64,000 nucleotides of DNA, taken from CAWCBH01 sp963793785. GTDB lineage: Bacteria > Actinomycetota > Thermoleophilia > Solirubrobacterales > 70-9. A program made the translations under genes and the position numbers. The number at the start of each line of letters is the position of its first letter. Position 1 is the first letter of the stretch. Under the pieces are notes generated by a model that saw nothing but the letters and a program-made list of their open reading frames with translations, was not told the origin of the DNA and ran no database searches. Positions 16,077 through 24,069 of this stretch are shown piece by piece. Location: the NCBI GenBank assembly GCA_963793785.1, contig CAWCBH010000003.1:310001-374000 (forward strand), given 5' to 3'.

Positions 16077-17345
16077 ATGTGGGAGTCAATGGGCACCAAC
16101 CAGCGTCAGGATCGCGTCCTGCATGGCGCCGCCAAGGTCCTCAATGTCGTCGTCGGCCTGATCGCGCTGCCGCTATGGCTACTCGGGCAGCGACTCGGCG
16201 GTCCCCTGCGACGCTGGCTGTCCCGCGGCGCCGCGACGAGCGATCTGCCCAACCCGGCCCCGCAGGAGCGTTCGATGGAGGCGCTGATGGCCGACCTGGA
16301 GGCGATCCCGGGCGATCTGCGCCCGACGCCTTGGGCCGAGATCCGCAAGGGGCTGGCCGACCTGGCTCCATTCGTCCTCACCCAGGGCCATGACGGGGCC
16401 CTGGTCGGCTACGCCTATCCGCGCCAGTTCTCCGAGCAGGTCTTCGAGGGCGCCGACGGGGTCCGGATCGGGGCCTCGGTCGCCGTGCATCCCGATCCAC
16501 GGCCGGCGCTGATCGTCGTCCACGGGCTGTTCTCGACCCGCCGCTTCGATTATGTCCGCGCGATCGCCGTTCGCGCCTTCTACGAATGGGGCTTCAACGT
16601 CGCCGCAGTCGACCTGCGCAGCTTCGGTCTCACCGGGCTGATGGAGGAGGCGCCGTCGAGCGGAGGCTGGAAGGAGGGCGAGGACCTGGTCCGGGTGGCG
16701 GCGCAGCTTCGCGACGCCGGCTCGACCAGCGTCGGAGCGCTCGGCATCTCGCTCGGAGGCTCGTCGGTGCTCGGCGCTTCCCACGCCGCCGGCGCCGAGG
16801 CTCTTGACGGCGGAATCCTCGCGATCTCGCCTCCCGCCGACGTCGGCAGCGCCACCGAGCGGCTCTCGCGCGAGCTGCCGATCAGGCACCCTTCCTACCT
16901 GCTCAACCTCGGCTTTCGGGCGATGCTGATGTCGCGGGTCCGCGGTTCGCGATGGCCGGAGGACATCCGCGACCTGAGGCAGGCCCTGTCGCGGGTCAGC
17001 GGCGCCTATTACGAGCTCGGCGAGGAGGAGATCCACGCCCGCTCCTCGGCCGTCCATCACATCGACCGTGCCGCAGTGCCGGTCTTGATCCTGCACCCGA
17101 CCGACGACCACATCATCCCGGTGCGCCACGCCCACGCATTGGCCGAGGCGGCGCAGTCAAACGACCTGGTCAGGGTCTGGGTGCTGCCGGCCGGCGGCCA
17201 CGGGGCGATCGACGCCGTCGACACCGGCTGGGCCTACTCCGTCTACCGCGGATTCTTCGAGCGCTGGGCGAGCTATCCCGACCGAGCGGACGGCGAGGTG
17301 GTTTACTCCCCGCCCTCCAGCGGGAAGATCGAGATAGGTGGATAG
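16077..17345 (+). CDS. Alpha/beta hydrolase with N-terminal membrane-associating segment
   Basis: A 422-residue alpha/beta-hydrolase. An N-terminal hydrophobic stretch (VLNVVVGLIALPLWLLG) may anchor it to the membrane. The core has LIVVHGLFSTRRFDYV, the nucleophile elbow GALGISLGGSSVLG (Ser), ILHPTDDHIIPV (acid) and PAGGHGAIDAV (His). The layout resembles the YheT/ABHD1-3 group of esterases and lipases. ATG 16077 follows the TetR stop by four bases with GGGAGGG upstream, so it may be co-transcribed with that operon. The substrate is unknown; an acyl ester is likely. Confidence 0.82.
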   Translation: MWESMGTNQRQDRVLHGAAKVLNVVVGLIALPLWLLGQRLGGPLRRWLSRGAATSDLPNPAPQERSMEALMADLEAIPGDLRPTPWAEIRKGLADLAPFVLTQGHDGALVGYAYPRQFSEQVFEGADGVRIGASVAVHPDPRPALIVVHGLFSTRRFDYVRAIAVRAFYEWGFNVAAVDLRSFGLTGLMEEAPSSGGWKEGEDLVRVAAQLRDAGSTSVGALGISLGGSSVLGASHAAGAEALDGGILAISPPADVGSATERLSRELPIRHPSYLLNLGFRAMLMSRVRGSRWPEDIRDLRQALSRVSGAYYELGEEEIHARSSAVHHIDRAAVPVLILHPTDDHIIPVRHAHALAEAAQSNDLVRVWVLPAGGHGAIDAVDTGWAYSVYRGFFERWASYPDRADGEVVYSPPSSGKIEIGG

Positions 17346-17472
17346 CGACATCGTCAGAAGGTTGGTCTGGAGCGGCTTGCTCGCCGCGACCGGGGCGCTC
17401 GCCAGCATCGTCGCCGCGCGGGCCGCCTCGATCCTCTACCGGCGGATCTTCGACGAGGACCCCCCCGACTGA
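17338..17472 (+). CDS. Small single-pass membrane protein (44 aa)
   Basis: GTG 17338, inside the end of the hydrolase gene (8-base overlap), opens a 44-codon frame ending at TGA 17470-17472. The product starts VDSDIVRRLVWSGLL, has one Ala-rich membrane helix (LLAATGALASIVAARAAS) and ends in an acidic tail FDEDPPD. The overlap with the upstream gene and the ten-base gap to the Holin-X gene put it in an envelope-protein cluster, which supports it as real. I know no assigned function. Confidence 0.55.
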   Translation: MDSDIVRRLVWSGLLAATGALASIVAARAASILYRRIFDEDPPD

Positions 17473-17481
17473 TCCCCGTCC

Positions 17482-18000
17482 ATGGCCGAGCCCACGCCCC
17501 CCCGCAACCCCGTCGGCGGTCCGCCGCCCTCCAACGCCGGTCAGAAATCGGTCGGCGAGCTGGTCTTCGACGTCTCCGAGCAGACCTCGACGCTGGTGCG
17601 CGAGGAGATCGAGCTGGCAAAGGCCGAGATCCGCGAGAAGGTCACCCAGCTCGTCCGCGGCTCGGTCGTCGGCATCGTCGCCGGCGTCTTTGCCTTCTTG
17701 GCCTTGATCCTGCTCATGCACGGGATCGCCTGGCTGCTCAACGACCTCGTCTTCGGGGATCGCTTCTGGCCCGGCTTCCTGGTCGAGGCCCTGTTTTTCC
17801 TGCTCGTTGCCGCGGCAGCCGGCTGGTTCGCATACCGGGCCCTGCAGTCGGGCGCCCCGCCGGTGCCCGCGCAGGCGATCGAAGAGGCGAAGCGCACCCG
17901 GGCTGTTCTCGAGGGGGGAGGCAGCTCGGCCGGGGCTGCGACGCGGGCCTCGACCCGCGCCGAGGCCTTCACCTCCGAGTCGGAGGGCGAGCGATCGTGA
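17482..18000 (+). CDS. Actinobacterial Holin-X / phage-holin-like membrane protein
   Basis: A 172-residue protein of the putative Actinobacteriota Holin-X family. After a Pro-rich N-terminus comes an amphipathic helix (STLVREEIELAKAEIREKV), then two membrane helices (VVGIVAGVFAFLALILLMHG and WPGFLVEALFFLLVAAAAGW) and a low-complexity tail. Despite the name there is no phage context; these proteins are chromosomal in actinobacteria and sit with DUF3618 proteins, as here. The role is probably in envelope or membrane organisation. ATG 17482 follows the small membrane protein by nine bases. Confidence 0.8.
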   Translation: MAEPTPPRNPVGGPPPSNAGQKSVGELVFDVSEQTSTLVREEIELAKAEIREKVTQLVRGSVVGIVAGVFAFLALILLMHGIAWLLNDLVFGDRFWPGFLVEALFFLLVAAAAGWFAYRALQSGAPPVPAQAIEEAKRTRAVLEGGGSSAGAATRASTRAEAFTSESEGERS

Positions 18001-18010
18001 GGAGTCGGCG

Positions 18011-18259
18011 ATGAGCCATCCCGAGCCCGTGCATCCGGCGTCGACCGGCCAGCCCGGCCGCTCCTCGGCCGAGATCCGCCAGGACATCGAGACCCGGCGG
18101 CTGGAGCTCGGCAACTCCGTCGAGGCGCTTCGCGACCGGGTCACCGAGCTGACCGACTGGCGCCGCCATATCCGCGAGCATCGCCGCGAGCTGATCATCG
18201 GGGCTGCCGCGACCGGGTTTCTGGTCGGCGGGATCCTCGCCCTGCGCCGCCGCCGCTAG
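18011..18259 (+). CDS. DUF3618 domain membrane protein (82 aa)
   Basis: An 82-residue protein with the DUF3618 pattern: SSAEIRQDIETRRLELGNSV predicts a coiled helix, followed by RDRVTELTDW and one C-terminal membrane helix (LIIGAAATGFLVGGILAL) with a basic end RRRR. ATG 18011 has GAGG about eight bases upstream. It pairs with the Holin-X gene ten bases upstream, the usual arrangement in actinobacteria. The biochemical function is not known. Confidence 0.8.
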   Translation: MSHPEPVHPASTGQPGRSSAEIRQDIETRRLELGNSVEALRDRVTELTDWRRHIREHRRELIIGAAATGFLVGGILALRRRR

Positions 18260-18272
18260 CCGTCCAAGCGGC

Positions 18273-18301
18273 TTGTCATCGCCGCCGGGCTTCGGTACAC
18301 A
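18273..18301 (+). promoter_or_regulatory. Housekeeping-type promoter, TTGTCA-17-TACACA, leaderless
   Basis: A -35 element TTGTCA (18273-18278) and a -10 element TACACA (18296-18301) are separated by exactly 17 bases. The GTG of the diguanylate cyclase gene starts six bases after the -10, so transcription probably begins at or next to the start codon and the mRNA is leaderless. Confidence 0.6.
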
Positions 18302-18307
18302 TGCCGC

Positions 18308-19162
18308 GTGGACGAGCAGCGCTTCAAGTCAATCGTCGAGTCCGTTCCCGACGCGATCTTCTCCAGCTCCCTCGACGGAGTCGTCGAGACCTGGAACCCC
18401 GCCGCCACAGAGCTGTTCGGCTATTCCGCCGAGGAGGCGGTCGGAATGCACCTGCTGCGGCTCGTGCCCCGCGACCAGCGCGACGAGGCGCTGAACCTGC
18501 TGCACCGGGTCCGGGGCGGGCAGACCGTGGATGCGGCGGAGGTGACGCGGCTGGCGCAGGACGGCCGGCTGGTGGACGTATCGCTGAGCCTCTCGCCGCT
18601 TCGCGACGCGGAGCTGGTCGTGACCGGAGTCGCCGGAATCGTCCGCGATGTCTCGTCCACCAAGCAGGCCGAGGACCAGCTTCGCGAGCTGGCTTTGCGC
18701 GACCCGCTCACCGGCCTGTACAACCGGCGCCAGTTCGAGGACGAGCTTGATCGCCAGCTGGCGCTCGCCCGCCGTACTGGCCGACCGGGCGTGGCGCTGC
18801 TGATCGACCTCGACCGCTTCAAGGAGGTCAACGACACCCTCGGCCACGCAGCCGGGGACGAGCTGCTGCGCGGTGTCGCGACGGTGCTGACCCAGCGCCT
18901 GCGGACCACCGACCTGATCGCTCGCATCGGCGGTGATGAGTTCGCCGCGATCCTGATCGACGTCGACGAGGCGCAGGCGGAGGCCGTCGCCCGCAGCGTC
19001 GAGGATCGGATCGACGCCTTGCGGATCGGCGACGGGGACGCGATCGCCACCTCGGCGAGCATCGGGGTTGCGGGGTTCGGGGGCCTGGAGGCGAGCCGCG
19101 AGGACGTCCTGCGCCGCGCCGACCTGGCGATGTACGAGCGAAAGCGGGAGAAGGTGTCTTAG
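18308..19162 (+). CDS. PAS-GGDEF diguanylate cyclase
   Basis: A 284-residue cytoplasmic protein. Residues 1-115 form a PAS sensor domain (DAIFSSSLDGVVETWNPAATELFGYS), and residues 125-284 form a GGDEF domain that makes cyclic di-GMP from two GTP. The active-site loop is RIGGDEF (GGDEF at 208-212), and an inhibitory I-site RTTD lies at 199-202, exactly five residues upstream, so product inhibition is expected. The metal-binding DLDRFKEVND segment is intact. There is no membrane helix or receiver domain; the PAS domain is the only visible input. The start is GTG 18308, placed directly behind a good promoter. Confidence 0.92.
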   Translation: MDEQRFKSIVESVPDAIFSSSLDGVVETWNPAATELFGYSAEEAVGMHLLRLVPRDQRDEALNLLHRVRGGQTVDAAEVTRLAQDGRLVDVSLSLSPLRDAELVVTGVAGIVRDVSSTKQAEDQLRELALRDPLTGLYNRRQFEDELDRQLALARRTGRPGVALLIDLDRFKEVNDTLGHAAGDELLRGVATVLTQRLRTTDLIARIGGDEFAAILIDVDEAQAEAVARSVEDRIDALRIGDGDAIATSASIGVAGFGGLEASREDVLRRADLAMYERKREKVS

Positions 19163-19183
19163 CCGGCTGCGTAGGCAGCCGGC
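19162..19183 (+). terminator. Perfect 9-bp hairpin after the diguanylate cyclase gene
   Basis: GCCGGCTGC and GCAGCCGGC pair perfectly around a GTAG loop, beginning at the last base of the stop codon. No T-run follows, so it may act as a weak or factor-dependent terminator or protect the transcript 3' end. Confidence 0.5.
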
Positions 19184-19186
19184 AGA

Positions 19187-19211
19187 GGCAGGTCAGGCGC
19201 GAAGCGCCGCA
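19187..19211 (+). repeat. 25-bp dispersed repeat with GGCGC-GAA-GCGCC hairpin (copy 1)
   Basis: The 25 bases starting GGCAGGTCAGGCGCGAAG are identical to 24502-24526 in the same orientation. Both copies lie a few bases downstream of a GC-rich hairpin. The element contains its own short palindrome with a GAA loop. Here it is intergenic. Confidence 0.6.
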
Positions 19212-19284
19212 GTGGTTCCTAGATACGGGAAGCCGCGGGCTGACTCTCGGCGCCGCGTCCGACCTCGACCCTAGCCTCGCTTCG

Positions 19285-20346
19285 GTGGCGAGCCAGAGCC
19301 TGCCGTCGGTCCGCGCGATCGCCCGCGTCGTGCTCGTCACCGCCGCGATCGTCGCCGGCCTGTACCTGCTCTACCGGCTGCGCAACGTCATCGGCCTGGT
19401 CCTGATCGCGATCTTCTTCGCGCTTGCGATCGCACCGGTCGTGAACCGGCTCGAGCAGCAACGCCTGCCCCGCTGGCTGGCGATCCTGGTCGTCTACCTC
19501 TCGATCGGAGCCGCGATCTTCGGAATCGGGCTACTCGTCGTGCCGCCGATGGTCGACGGCATCAACGACCTCTCCGAGGACCTGCCCACCTATGTCGACG
19601 ACCTGCGCGAGAACGAGACCTTCCGCGAGTACGACGACGAGTACGGAATCACCGACAACCTCACCGAGCAGGCCGAGGAGCTGCCCAGCAAGCTGGGGGA
19701 TGCCGCCGGGACTCTGCGCGACGTCACCGTTGGCGTCTTCTCGCGTTTCGTGCAGCTGTTCTCGATCCTCGTCATCACTTTCTTCCTGCTGATGGACGGC
19801 CGCCGGATGCTGGAGTTCGGCTACCGGCAGCTGCCCGCCCGCCGTGAGGCGCGCGCCCGCGCGATCGCCGGCGACATCTCCGAGGCGATCAGCGGCTACG
19901 TGTTCGGGGCCTTCCTGATCGCGACCCTTGCCGGCCTGGTCTCCTACGTGACGCTGACGATCCTCGACATCCCCTTTGCGGTGCCGCTGGCGATCCTGAT
20001 GGCGTTCTTCGGGCTGGTGCCGCTGGTCGGGGCGACGATCGGCGGCATCCTGGTCGGGATCGTCGTCGCCGTGGTCAGCTTCCCCGGCGGCCTGATCGTC
20101 TGGATCGCCGTGCTGCTGGTCTATCAGCAGGTCGAGAACAACCTGGTCCAGCCGTTCGTCTACGGGCGCGCGGTCCAGATCCACCCGCTTGTCGTCATCG
20201 TCGCGGTCCTGGTCGGCGGCTCGCTGCTCGGGATCCTCGGCGCGATCATCGCTATCCCGGCCGCCGCCGCGATCCAGAGCGTCGCCCTCGACCAGTGGCG
20301 CTATCGACAGGCCGAGCAGGCAACCCCCGCAGAAGCTCAGGCGTAG
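19285..20346 (+). CDS. AI-2E family transporter / permease
   Basis: A 353-residue polytopic membrane protein of the AI-2 exporter superfamily (TqsA/PerM/YdiK type). The layout is N-terminal helices (residues 12-75), a soluble coiled region (about 85-150), and a conserved C-terminal bundle with FGLVPLVGATIGGILVG, VYQQVENNLVQPFVYG and LGAIIAIPAAA. Members have been linked to autoinducer-2 export, sodium/proton exchange and small-molecule efflux; substrate is not predictable. GTG 19285 follows a 120-base gap containing the repeat above. The end overlaps the convergent peptide deformylase gene by ten bases. Confidence 0.88.
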   Translation: MASQSLPSVRAIARVVLVTAAIVAGLYLLYRLRNVIGLVLIAIFFALAIAPVVNRLEQQRLPRWLAILVVYLSIGAAIFGIGLLVVPPMVDGINDLSEDLPTYVDDLRENETFREYDDEYGITDNLTEQAEELPSKLGDAAGTLRDVTVGVFSRFVQLFSILVITFFLLMDGRRMLEFGYRQLPARREARARAIAGDISEAISGYVFGAFLIATLAGLVSYVTLTILDIPFAVPLAILMAFFGLVPLVGATIGGILVGIVVAVVSFPGGLIVWIAVLLVYQQVENNLVQPFVYGRAVQIHPLVVIVAVLVGGSLLGILGAIIAIPAAAAIQSVALDQWRYRQAEQATPAEAQA

Positions 20347-20819
20347 CTCTGGCGCCGGAACACGTCGTCGACGAGCGACTCGACCCGGTCCAGGAACAGG
20401 ACCCCGTCGAGGTGGTCGATCTCGTGCAGCACGCAGCGCGCCTCGAAGCCCTCGCATTCGACCCGGCCGGCGGCGTGCTCGACGACGATCCTCGTCGCCC
20501 TGCGCACGTTGGCGGTCAGGTCGGGAAGGCTCAGACAACCCTCCCGGGCCACATCCGACCCCGCCGCCTGCTCGATCCTCGGGTTGGCAAGGATCAGCAG
20601 CCCGTTGTCGGTCGTCGCCTTCGGATGGCCGCGGACGTCGACGACGGCGATCCGGGTCATCGCCCCGATCTGCGGCGCCGCGATGCCGACACAGCGCTCG
20701 AACGAGCGCATCGTGTCCAGCAGGTCGGCGGCGACCGCGTCGATCGTCTCCGCCTGGGCCGGGGGGCATACCTCCTTCAGCGCCGGGTCGGGGTAGCGCA
20801 GTACCTCGCGGACCGCCAC
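20337..20819 (-). CDS. def: Peptide deformylase
   Basis: A 160-residue iron/zinc metalloprotease that removes the formyl group from nascent protein N-termini. All three motifs are visible: VGIAAPQIG (motif I), EGCLSLP (motif II, metal Cys) and HEIDHLDGVLF (motif III, two metal His and the catalytic Glu). Motif I has Ile where many enzymes have Gly or Leu, and the length matches type II-like actinobacterial forms. No fmt, priA or rsm genes are adjacent, so this may be a second copy. It lies 32 bases downstream of the ACT-domain gene on the same strand. Confidence 0.93.
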   Translation of the reverse strand: MAVREVLRYPDPALKEVCPPAQAETIDAVAADLLDTMRSFERCVGIAAPQIGAMTRIAVVDVRGHPKATTDNGLLILANPRIEQAAGSDVAREGCLSLPDLTANVRRATRIVVEHAAGRVECEGFEARCVLHEIDHLDGVLFLDRVESLVDDVFRRQSYA

Positions 20820-20851
20820 CTAGAGCCTCGTCCAGCGGTCCAGGCGCGGCA

Positions 20852-21376
20852 CTAGAGCGTCTCTGGCTGCAACTCGCGAAGGCTGACTTCGACCGCGGCC
20901 TCGGTGCCGACCTCTGCCAGTGCCTCGTCCAACCCCGCGACCCCGGCGGGAATCGAGATCTCCATCATCATCACGTAGACCGGCGAGTCGCCTTCTCCGG
21001 TGCGCCTGGTGCGAAGGTCGGTGATGTTGACCCCGTTGTCCGCAAGCGCCACGGAGACGGCGTGGACGATGCCCGGGTGGTCGGCGCCGTAGACGGTCAG
21101 CACGTGGGTCGGCGCGGCAGTGTCAGAGAGGTGATCGAGCTCTGAGACCGCGACCCCCTCCAGTGCCAGCTCCTCGCCGACCTGCTGGAGGCGGGACGCC
21201 AGCTGATCGCGTTCGACCCCCTCCGGCACCGAGACCACCAGCATCACCGCGAAGTGCCCGTGCAGGATCGACATCTGCGAGTCATCGACATTGCCGCCGA
21301 GGTCGAGCAGTACCCCGGTGATCGCGGCGACGATCCCGGGACGATCGCGACCGATTGCGCTGATCGCGTAGTTCAC
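20852..21376 (-). CDS. Tandem ACT-domain protein (GcvR-like)
   Basis: A 174-residue protein made of two ACT domains. The first opens AISAIGRDRPGIVAAITGVL and the second VLTVYGADHPGIVHAVSVAL; both carry the DxPGIV loop that binds amino acids. This architecture is that of glycine-cleavage regulator GcvR and related sensory ACT proteins. No DNA-binding domain is present, so it would act by binding another protein. It sits between degV and the peptide deformylase gene on the same strand, seven bases after degV ends on the genomic map. The ligand is unknown but glycine or serine is plausible. Confidence 0.85.
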   Translation of the reverse strand: MNYAISAIGRDRPGIVAAITGVLLDLGGNVDDSQMSILHGHFAVMLVVSVPEGVERDQLASRLQQVGEELALEGVAVSELDHLSDTAAPTHVLTVYGADHPGIVHAVSVALADNGVNITDLRTRRTGEGDSPVYVMMMEISIPAGVAGLDEALAEVGTEAAVEVSLRELQPETL

Positions 21377-21383
21377 GACCGCA

Positions 21384-22280
21384 CTAGGCGCGCAGCGCCG
21401 CCTCGGGAACGCTGCCGACTCCGAGCAGGCCGGGACCGACGTGGGCTCCGATCACCGGCCCGACCTCGGAGACGAAGACCGGCTCGTTGGCGAAGATCTC
21501 GCGGCAGTCGTCGGCAAGCGCCGCCGCCGACTCGGCGTCCTGGATGTGCTGGACCACCCAGGCGTCGGCCGCGGAGGCGTGCCGCTGGCGCGCGTAATCG
21601 CGCAGGCGCTCCAGGGCCCGGGCCCTGGTTCGCACCCGCTCGACGGGGGTGATCTCCTCCTCCAGGGTCAGGATCGGCTTGATCTTCAGCGCCGAGCCGA
21701 TCCAGGCGCTGGCGCCGCCGATCCGGCCGCCACGGCGCAGGTACTCGAGGGTGTCGACCGCGAACCACATCTTCAGCCCCGCCCGTGCTTCCTTGGCGGC
21801 GCTTGCCACCTCCTCGCTCCCGCCGCCGCCGGCAGCGCTGTTCGCGGCGGCGACGGCGCAGAGTCCCAGCCCGCCGGCGCAGGAACGCGAGTCGACGACG
21901 GAGATCCGCTCGCCGCCGCGTCCCTCCTCGATCAGCCTCTCTCGGGCCGCCCTGGCGGCTTCGCAGGTTCCCGAGATTGCGGCCGAGAGGTGCAGCGAGA
22001 CCACCTCGGCGGCGCTGTCGAGCAACGGCTCATAGACCTCGGTGAAGTCTCCGACCGAGGGCTGGGAGGTGGTGGCACCGCTGTCGGATCCGCGCAGCCT
22101 TTCGTAGAAGGCGCCGTAGTCGGTGATCTCCGATTCGCGCTGCTGATCGCCGTCTACGGAGACGTAGAGGCTGATCAGCTCGAGATGGAGATCTGCGACG
22201 AGCTCGGCGGGGAGATAGGCGGTCGTGTCGCATACGACCGCGGTTCTGGGACCGGCACTCAAGGCAGCCGGTTCTATCAC
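21384..22280 (-). CDS. DegV family fatty-acid-binding protein
   Basis: A protein of about 298 residues. The N-terminal domain starts TAVVCDTTAYLPAELVADL (the DS/DT motif of DegV), with SGATTSQPSVGDFTEVYEPL and HLSAAISGT lining the fatty-acid pocket, and the C-terminal domain carries LEYLRRGGRIGGASAWIGSAL and IKPILTL. DegV (FakB-like) proteins present fatty acids to a FakA kinase; no fakA gene lies in this window. Start GTG 22280 gives the normal N-terminus; a GTG or ATG further up to 22361 would overlap the divergent epimerase gene. It is likely co-transcribed with the ACT and deformylase genes. Confidence 0.88.
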   Translation of the reverse strand: MIEPAALSAGPRTAVVCDTTAYLPAELVADLHLELISLYVSVDGDQQRESEITDYGAFYERLRGSDSGATTSQPSVGDFTEVYEPLLDSAAEVVSLHLSAAISGTCEAARAARERLIEEGRGGERISVVDSRSCAGGLGLCAVAAANSAAGGGGSEEVASAAKEARAGLKMWFAVDTLEYLRRGGRIGGASAWIGSALKIKPILTLEEEITPVERVRTRARALERLRDYARQRHASAADAWVVQHIQDAESAAALADDCREIFANEPVFVSEVGPVIGAHVGPGLLGVGSVPEAALRA

Positions 22281-22333
22281 TACCGGAGCCGCCGGTGATT
22301 CCCGCAAGCGGCGAGGGCCGCGGCGGCCGACAA

Positions 22334-22339
22334 TAGAAT
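22334..22339 (+). promoter_or_regulatory. -10 element TAGAAT, near-leaderless
   Basis: TAGAAT lies nine bases before the epimerase ATG (22349), leaving almost no room for a leader or Shine-Dalgarno sequence. No good -35 is evident. Confidence 0.4.
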
Positions 22340-22348
22340 CCCCTGCTA

Positions 22349-23404
22349 ATGGCGAAAACATTGCTCACCGGGGGCTCGGGGTTCATCGGCGCACACATCG
22401 CCCGCGCCCTGGCGGGGCGCGGCGACGAGCTGCGATTGCTCGCTCGCCGCGACTCCGACCTCGACCACCTCGACGGAGTCGAGTACGAGCGCGCCACCGG
22501 CGACATCACCGACCGGCGCGCGGTACGGCGGGCGATGGACGGCGCCGAGCGGGTCTTTCACTGCGCCGGTACGACGTCGATGCGACACGGCAGCGCCGAT
22601 CGCGTATTCGAGGTCAACGTGACCGGCACCCGGATCGTGATGGAGGAGGCGCTGCGGGCGGCGGTCGAGAGAGTCGTTTACACCTCCTCGGCCGGGGCGA
22701 TCGGGCCCGCCAAGCCGGGTGGCACCGCCGACGAGAATCAGACCTTCACGGCCGGACACCTCGGCATCGCCTACATCAACGCCAAGCACGAGGCCGAGGG
22801 GGAGGCATTTCGCGTTGCCGCCCATGGACTGCCCCTGGTGGTCGTCAACCCAACCTTCGTGCTCGGTCCCGAAGACCCCTCCGGGACCTCGAATCGCCTG
22901 ATCAGCCGAGTGCTGCTGCGCCAGATCCCGTTCTACGTCGAGGGCGGGCTCAACATCGTCGACGTCCGCGACGTCGCTGCCGCCCACCTGCTCGCCGACC
23001 GCAAGGGAGAGGTGGGGGAGCGGTACCTGCTCGGGGGACGGAACTTCACCCTCGGGCGCCTGTTCGCCGACATCGGCCGCATCTCCGGCGTGCCCCCGCC
23101 GCCGGTCCGGGTGCCGGTCGGGATGACCCGCGTCGCGACGCAGCTGGGCCGTCGGGCGGGATTTCCGATTCCGGTCTCAGAGGACGAGCTGACCTCGGCC
23201 GCGCAGTGGTGGACCTACCGCAGCACGAAGGCGAAGAAGCAGCTGGGCTTCAAGCCGCGACCGCACGAGGAGACGCTCGAGGACGCGGTGCAATGGCAGA
23301 TGAAGCGGCTCGGGGATCGCGTCGGGCGTGCTCCGCGCACGGACCTCGCCCTGCGCGCGGTCGGCCGGGTCCTGCAGCTCGGAGAGCGGGTCGGCCTCGG
23401 TTGA
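22349..23404 (+). CDS. NAD-dependent epimerase/dehydratase (dihydroflavonol-reductase / HpnA-like)
   Basis: A 351-residue extended SDR. The Rossmann motif is TGGSGFIGAHIARAL at residue 8, followed by GDITDRRAVRRAM, VNVTGT, the Ser strand VYTSSAGAIG and the catalytic YINAK (Tyr-x3-Lys). The GLNIVDVRDVAAAHLLA and GERYLLGGRNFTL segments resemble hopanoid-associated epimerase HpnA and 4-dihydroflavonol-reductase-like proteins; bacterial ketoceramide reductase CerR also belongs to this broad group. A substrate cannot be assigned. The stop overlaps the next gene's TTG by four bases. Confidence 0.85.
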   Translation: MAKTLLTGGSGFIGAHIARALAGRGDELRLLARRDSDLDHLDGVEYERATGDITDRRAVRRAMDGAERVFHCAGTTSMRHGSADRVFEVNVTGTRIVMEEALRAAVERVVYTSSAGAIGPAKPGGTADENQTFTAGHLGIAYINAKHEAEGEAFRVAAHGLPLVVVNPTFVLGPEDPSGTSNRLISRVLLRQIPFYVEGGLNIVDVRDVAAAHLLADRKGEVGERYLLGGRNFTLGRLFADIGRISGVPPPPVRVPVGMTRVATQLGRRAGFPIPVSEDELTSAAQWWTYRSTKAKKQLGFKPRPHEETLEDAVQWQMKRLGDRVGRAPRTDLALRAVGRVLQLGERVGLG

Positions 23405-23661
23405 GCGAGATCGTCCTCTATCGCTGCCCGACGCCGACCAACCGGCTCTGTCCGTGCGGGTCCGTCGCCCGCCGTCTGCGCCGCCACGGTTTGAGCTACC
23501 GGACTGAACGGGTGCCCTACCGGCGCTCCGACCGCCCCGAGATCGTCGAGCTGACCAGGCAGCGCCGCGTTCCGGTTCTGATCGACGCTGACGAGGTGAT
23601 CCACGACAGCCGCCGAATCAACCAGTACCTCGACCACACCTACGGCAACGGGGAGAGCTAG
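23401..23661 (+). CDS. Glutathione S-transferase N-terminal / glutaredoxin-like domain protein
   Basis: An 86-residue thioredoxin-fold protein. It begins EIVLYRCPTPTNRLCPCGSVARRL, with Cys residues near the active-site helix, then PVLIDADEVIHDSRRINQYLD, which contains the cis-Pro (VPVL) and the ESxxI-like glutathione-site helix (here DSRRI). The C-terminal all-helical GST domain is missing. TTG 23401 overlaps the epimerase stop (TTGA). It comes right before the Fe-S assembly gene. Because many actinobacteria use mycothiol rather than glutathione, the true thiol partner is an open question. Confidence 0.75.
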   Translation: MSEIVLYRCPTPTNRLCPCGSVARRLRRHGLSYRTERVPYRRSDRPEIVELTRQRRVPVLIDADEVIHDSRRINQYLDHTYGNGES

Positions 23662-23674
23662 CCCCGACTGCCGC

Positions 23675-23680
23675 TATTCT
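23675..23680 (+). promoter_or_regulatory. -10 element TATTCT, near-leaderless
   Basis: TATTCT ends ten bases before the ATG of the iron-sulfur assembly gene (23691), consistent with a leaderless or nearly leaderless transcript. Confidence 0.4.
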
Positions 23681-23690
23681 TTGTGAAGCG

Positions 23691-24059
23691 ATGACCGATA
23701 CCCCACAGGCGGCGATCAGCCTCACCGAGGGCGCTGCGACGAAGATCAAGGAGTTGCTCGGTGCCCAGGACGACGGCCAGGCGCTGCGCGTCGCCGTTCG
23801 TGGCGGCGGTTGCTCGGGCTTTCAGTACGCGCTGGCCTTCGACCAGGTGAAGGCCGACGACCACGTCTTCGAGGATCGCGACGTCTCGGTGATCGTCGAC
23901 AAGGTCAGCATGCAGTTCGTCTTCGGCTCCGAGGTCGACTACGTCGAGGGCCTGCAGGGCGCCGGGTTCCAGGTCAACAACCCGAACGTCGTCGCCGCAT
24001 GCGGCTGCGGCTCCTCTTTCCAGGTACGCGAGGAAGCGGCCGACCAGGCCGCCGTCTGA
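23691..24059 (+). CDS. erpA: A-type iron-sulfur cluster carrier (ErpA/IscA/HesB)
   Basis: A 122-residue A-type carrier that receives Fe-S clusters from the scaffold and passes them to target enzymes. The three cluster Cys are visible: one in GGGCSGFQY and two in AACGCGSSF near the C-terminus. The N-terminus (ISLTEGAATKIKELLG) is canonical. The symbol is by family likeness; sufA or iscA would be equally valid. It is convergent with the CGFS glutaredoxin gene ten bases away, so the two Fe-S factors share a locus. Confidence 0.9.
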   Translation: MTDTPQAAISLTEGAATKIKELLGAQDDGQALRVAVRGGGCSGFQYALAFDQVKADDHVFEDRDVSVIVDKVSMQFVFGSEVDYVEGLQGAGFQVNNPNVVAACGCGSSFQVREEAADQAAV

Positions 24060-24069
24060 GCGGCTTGCT

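Noticed and set aside
17482..18000. Phage holin suggesting a prophage
   Set aside because: The Holin-X family is chromosomal in actinobacteria, and no other phage gene is present.
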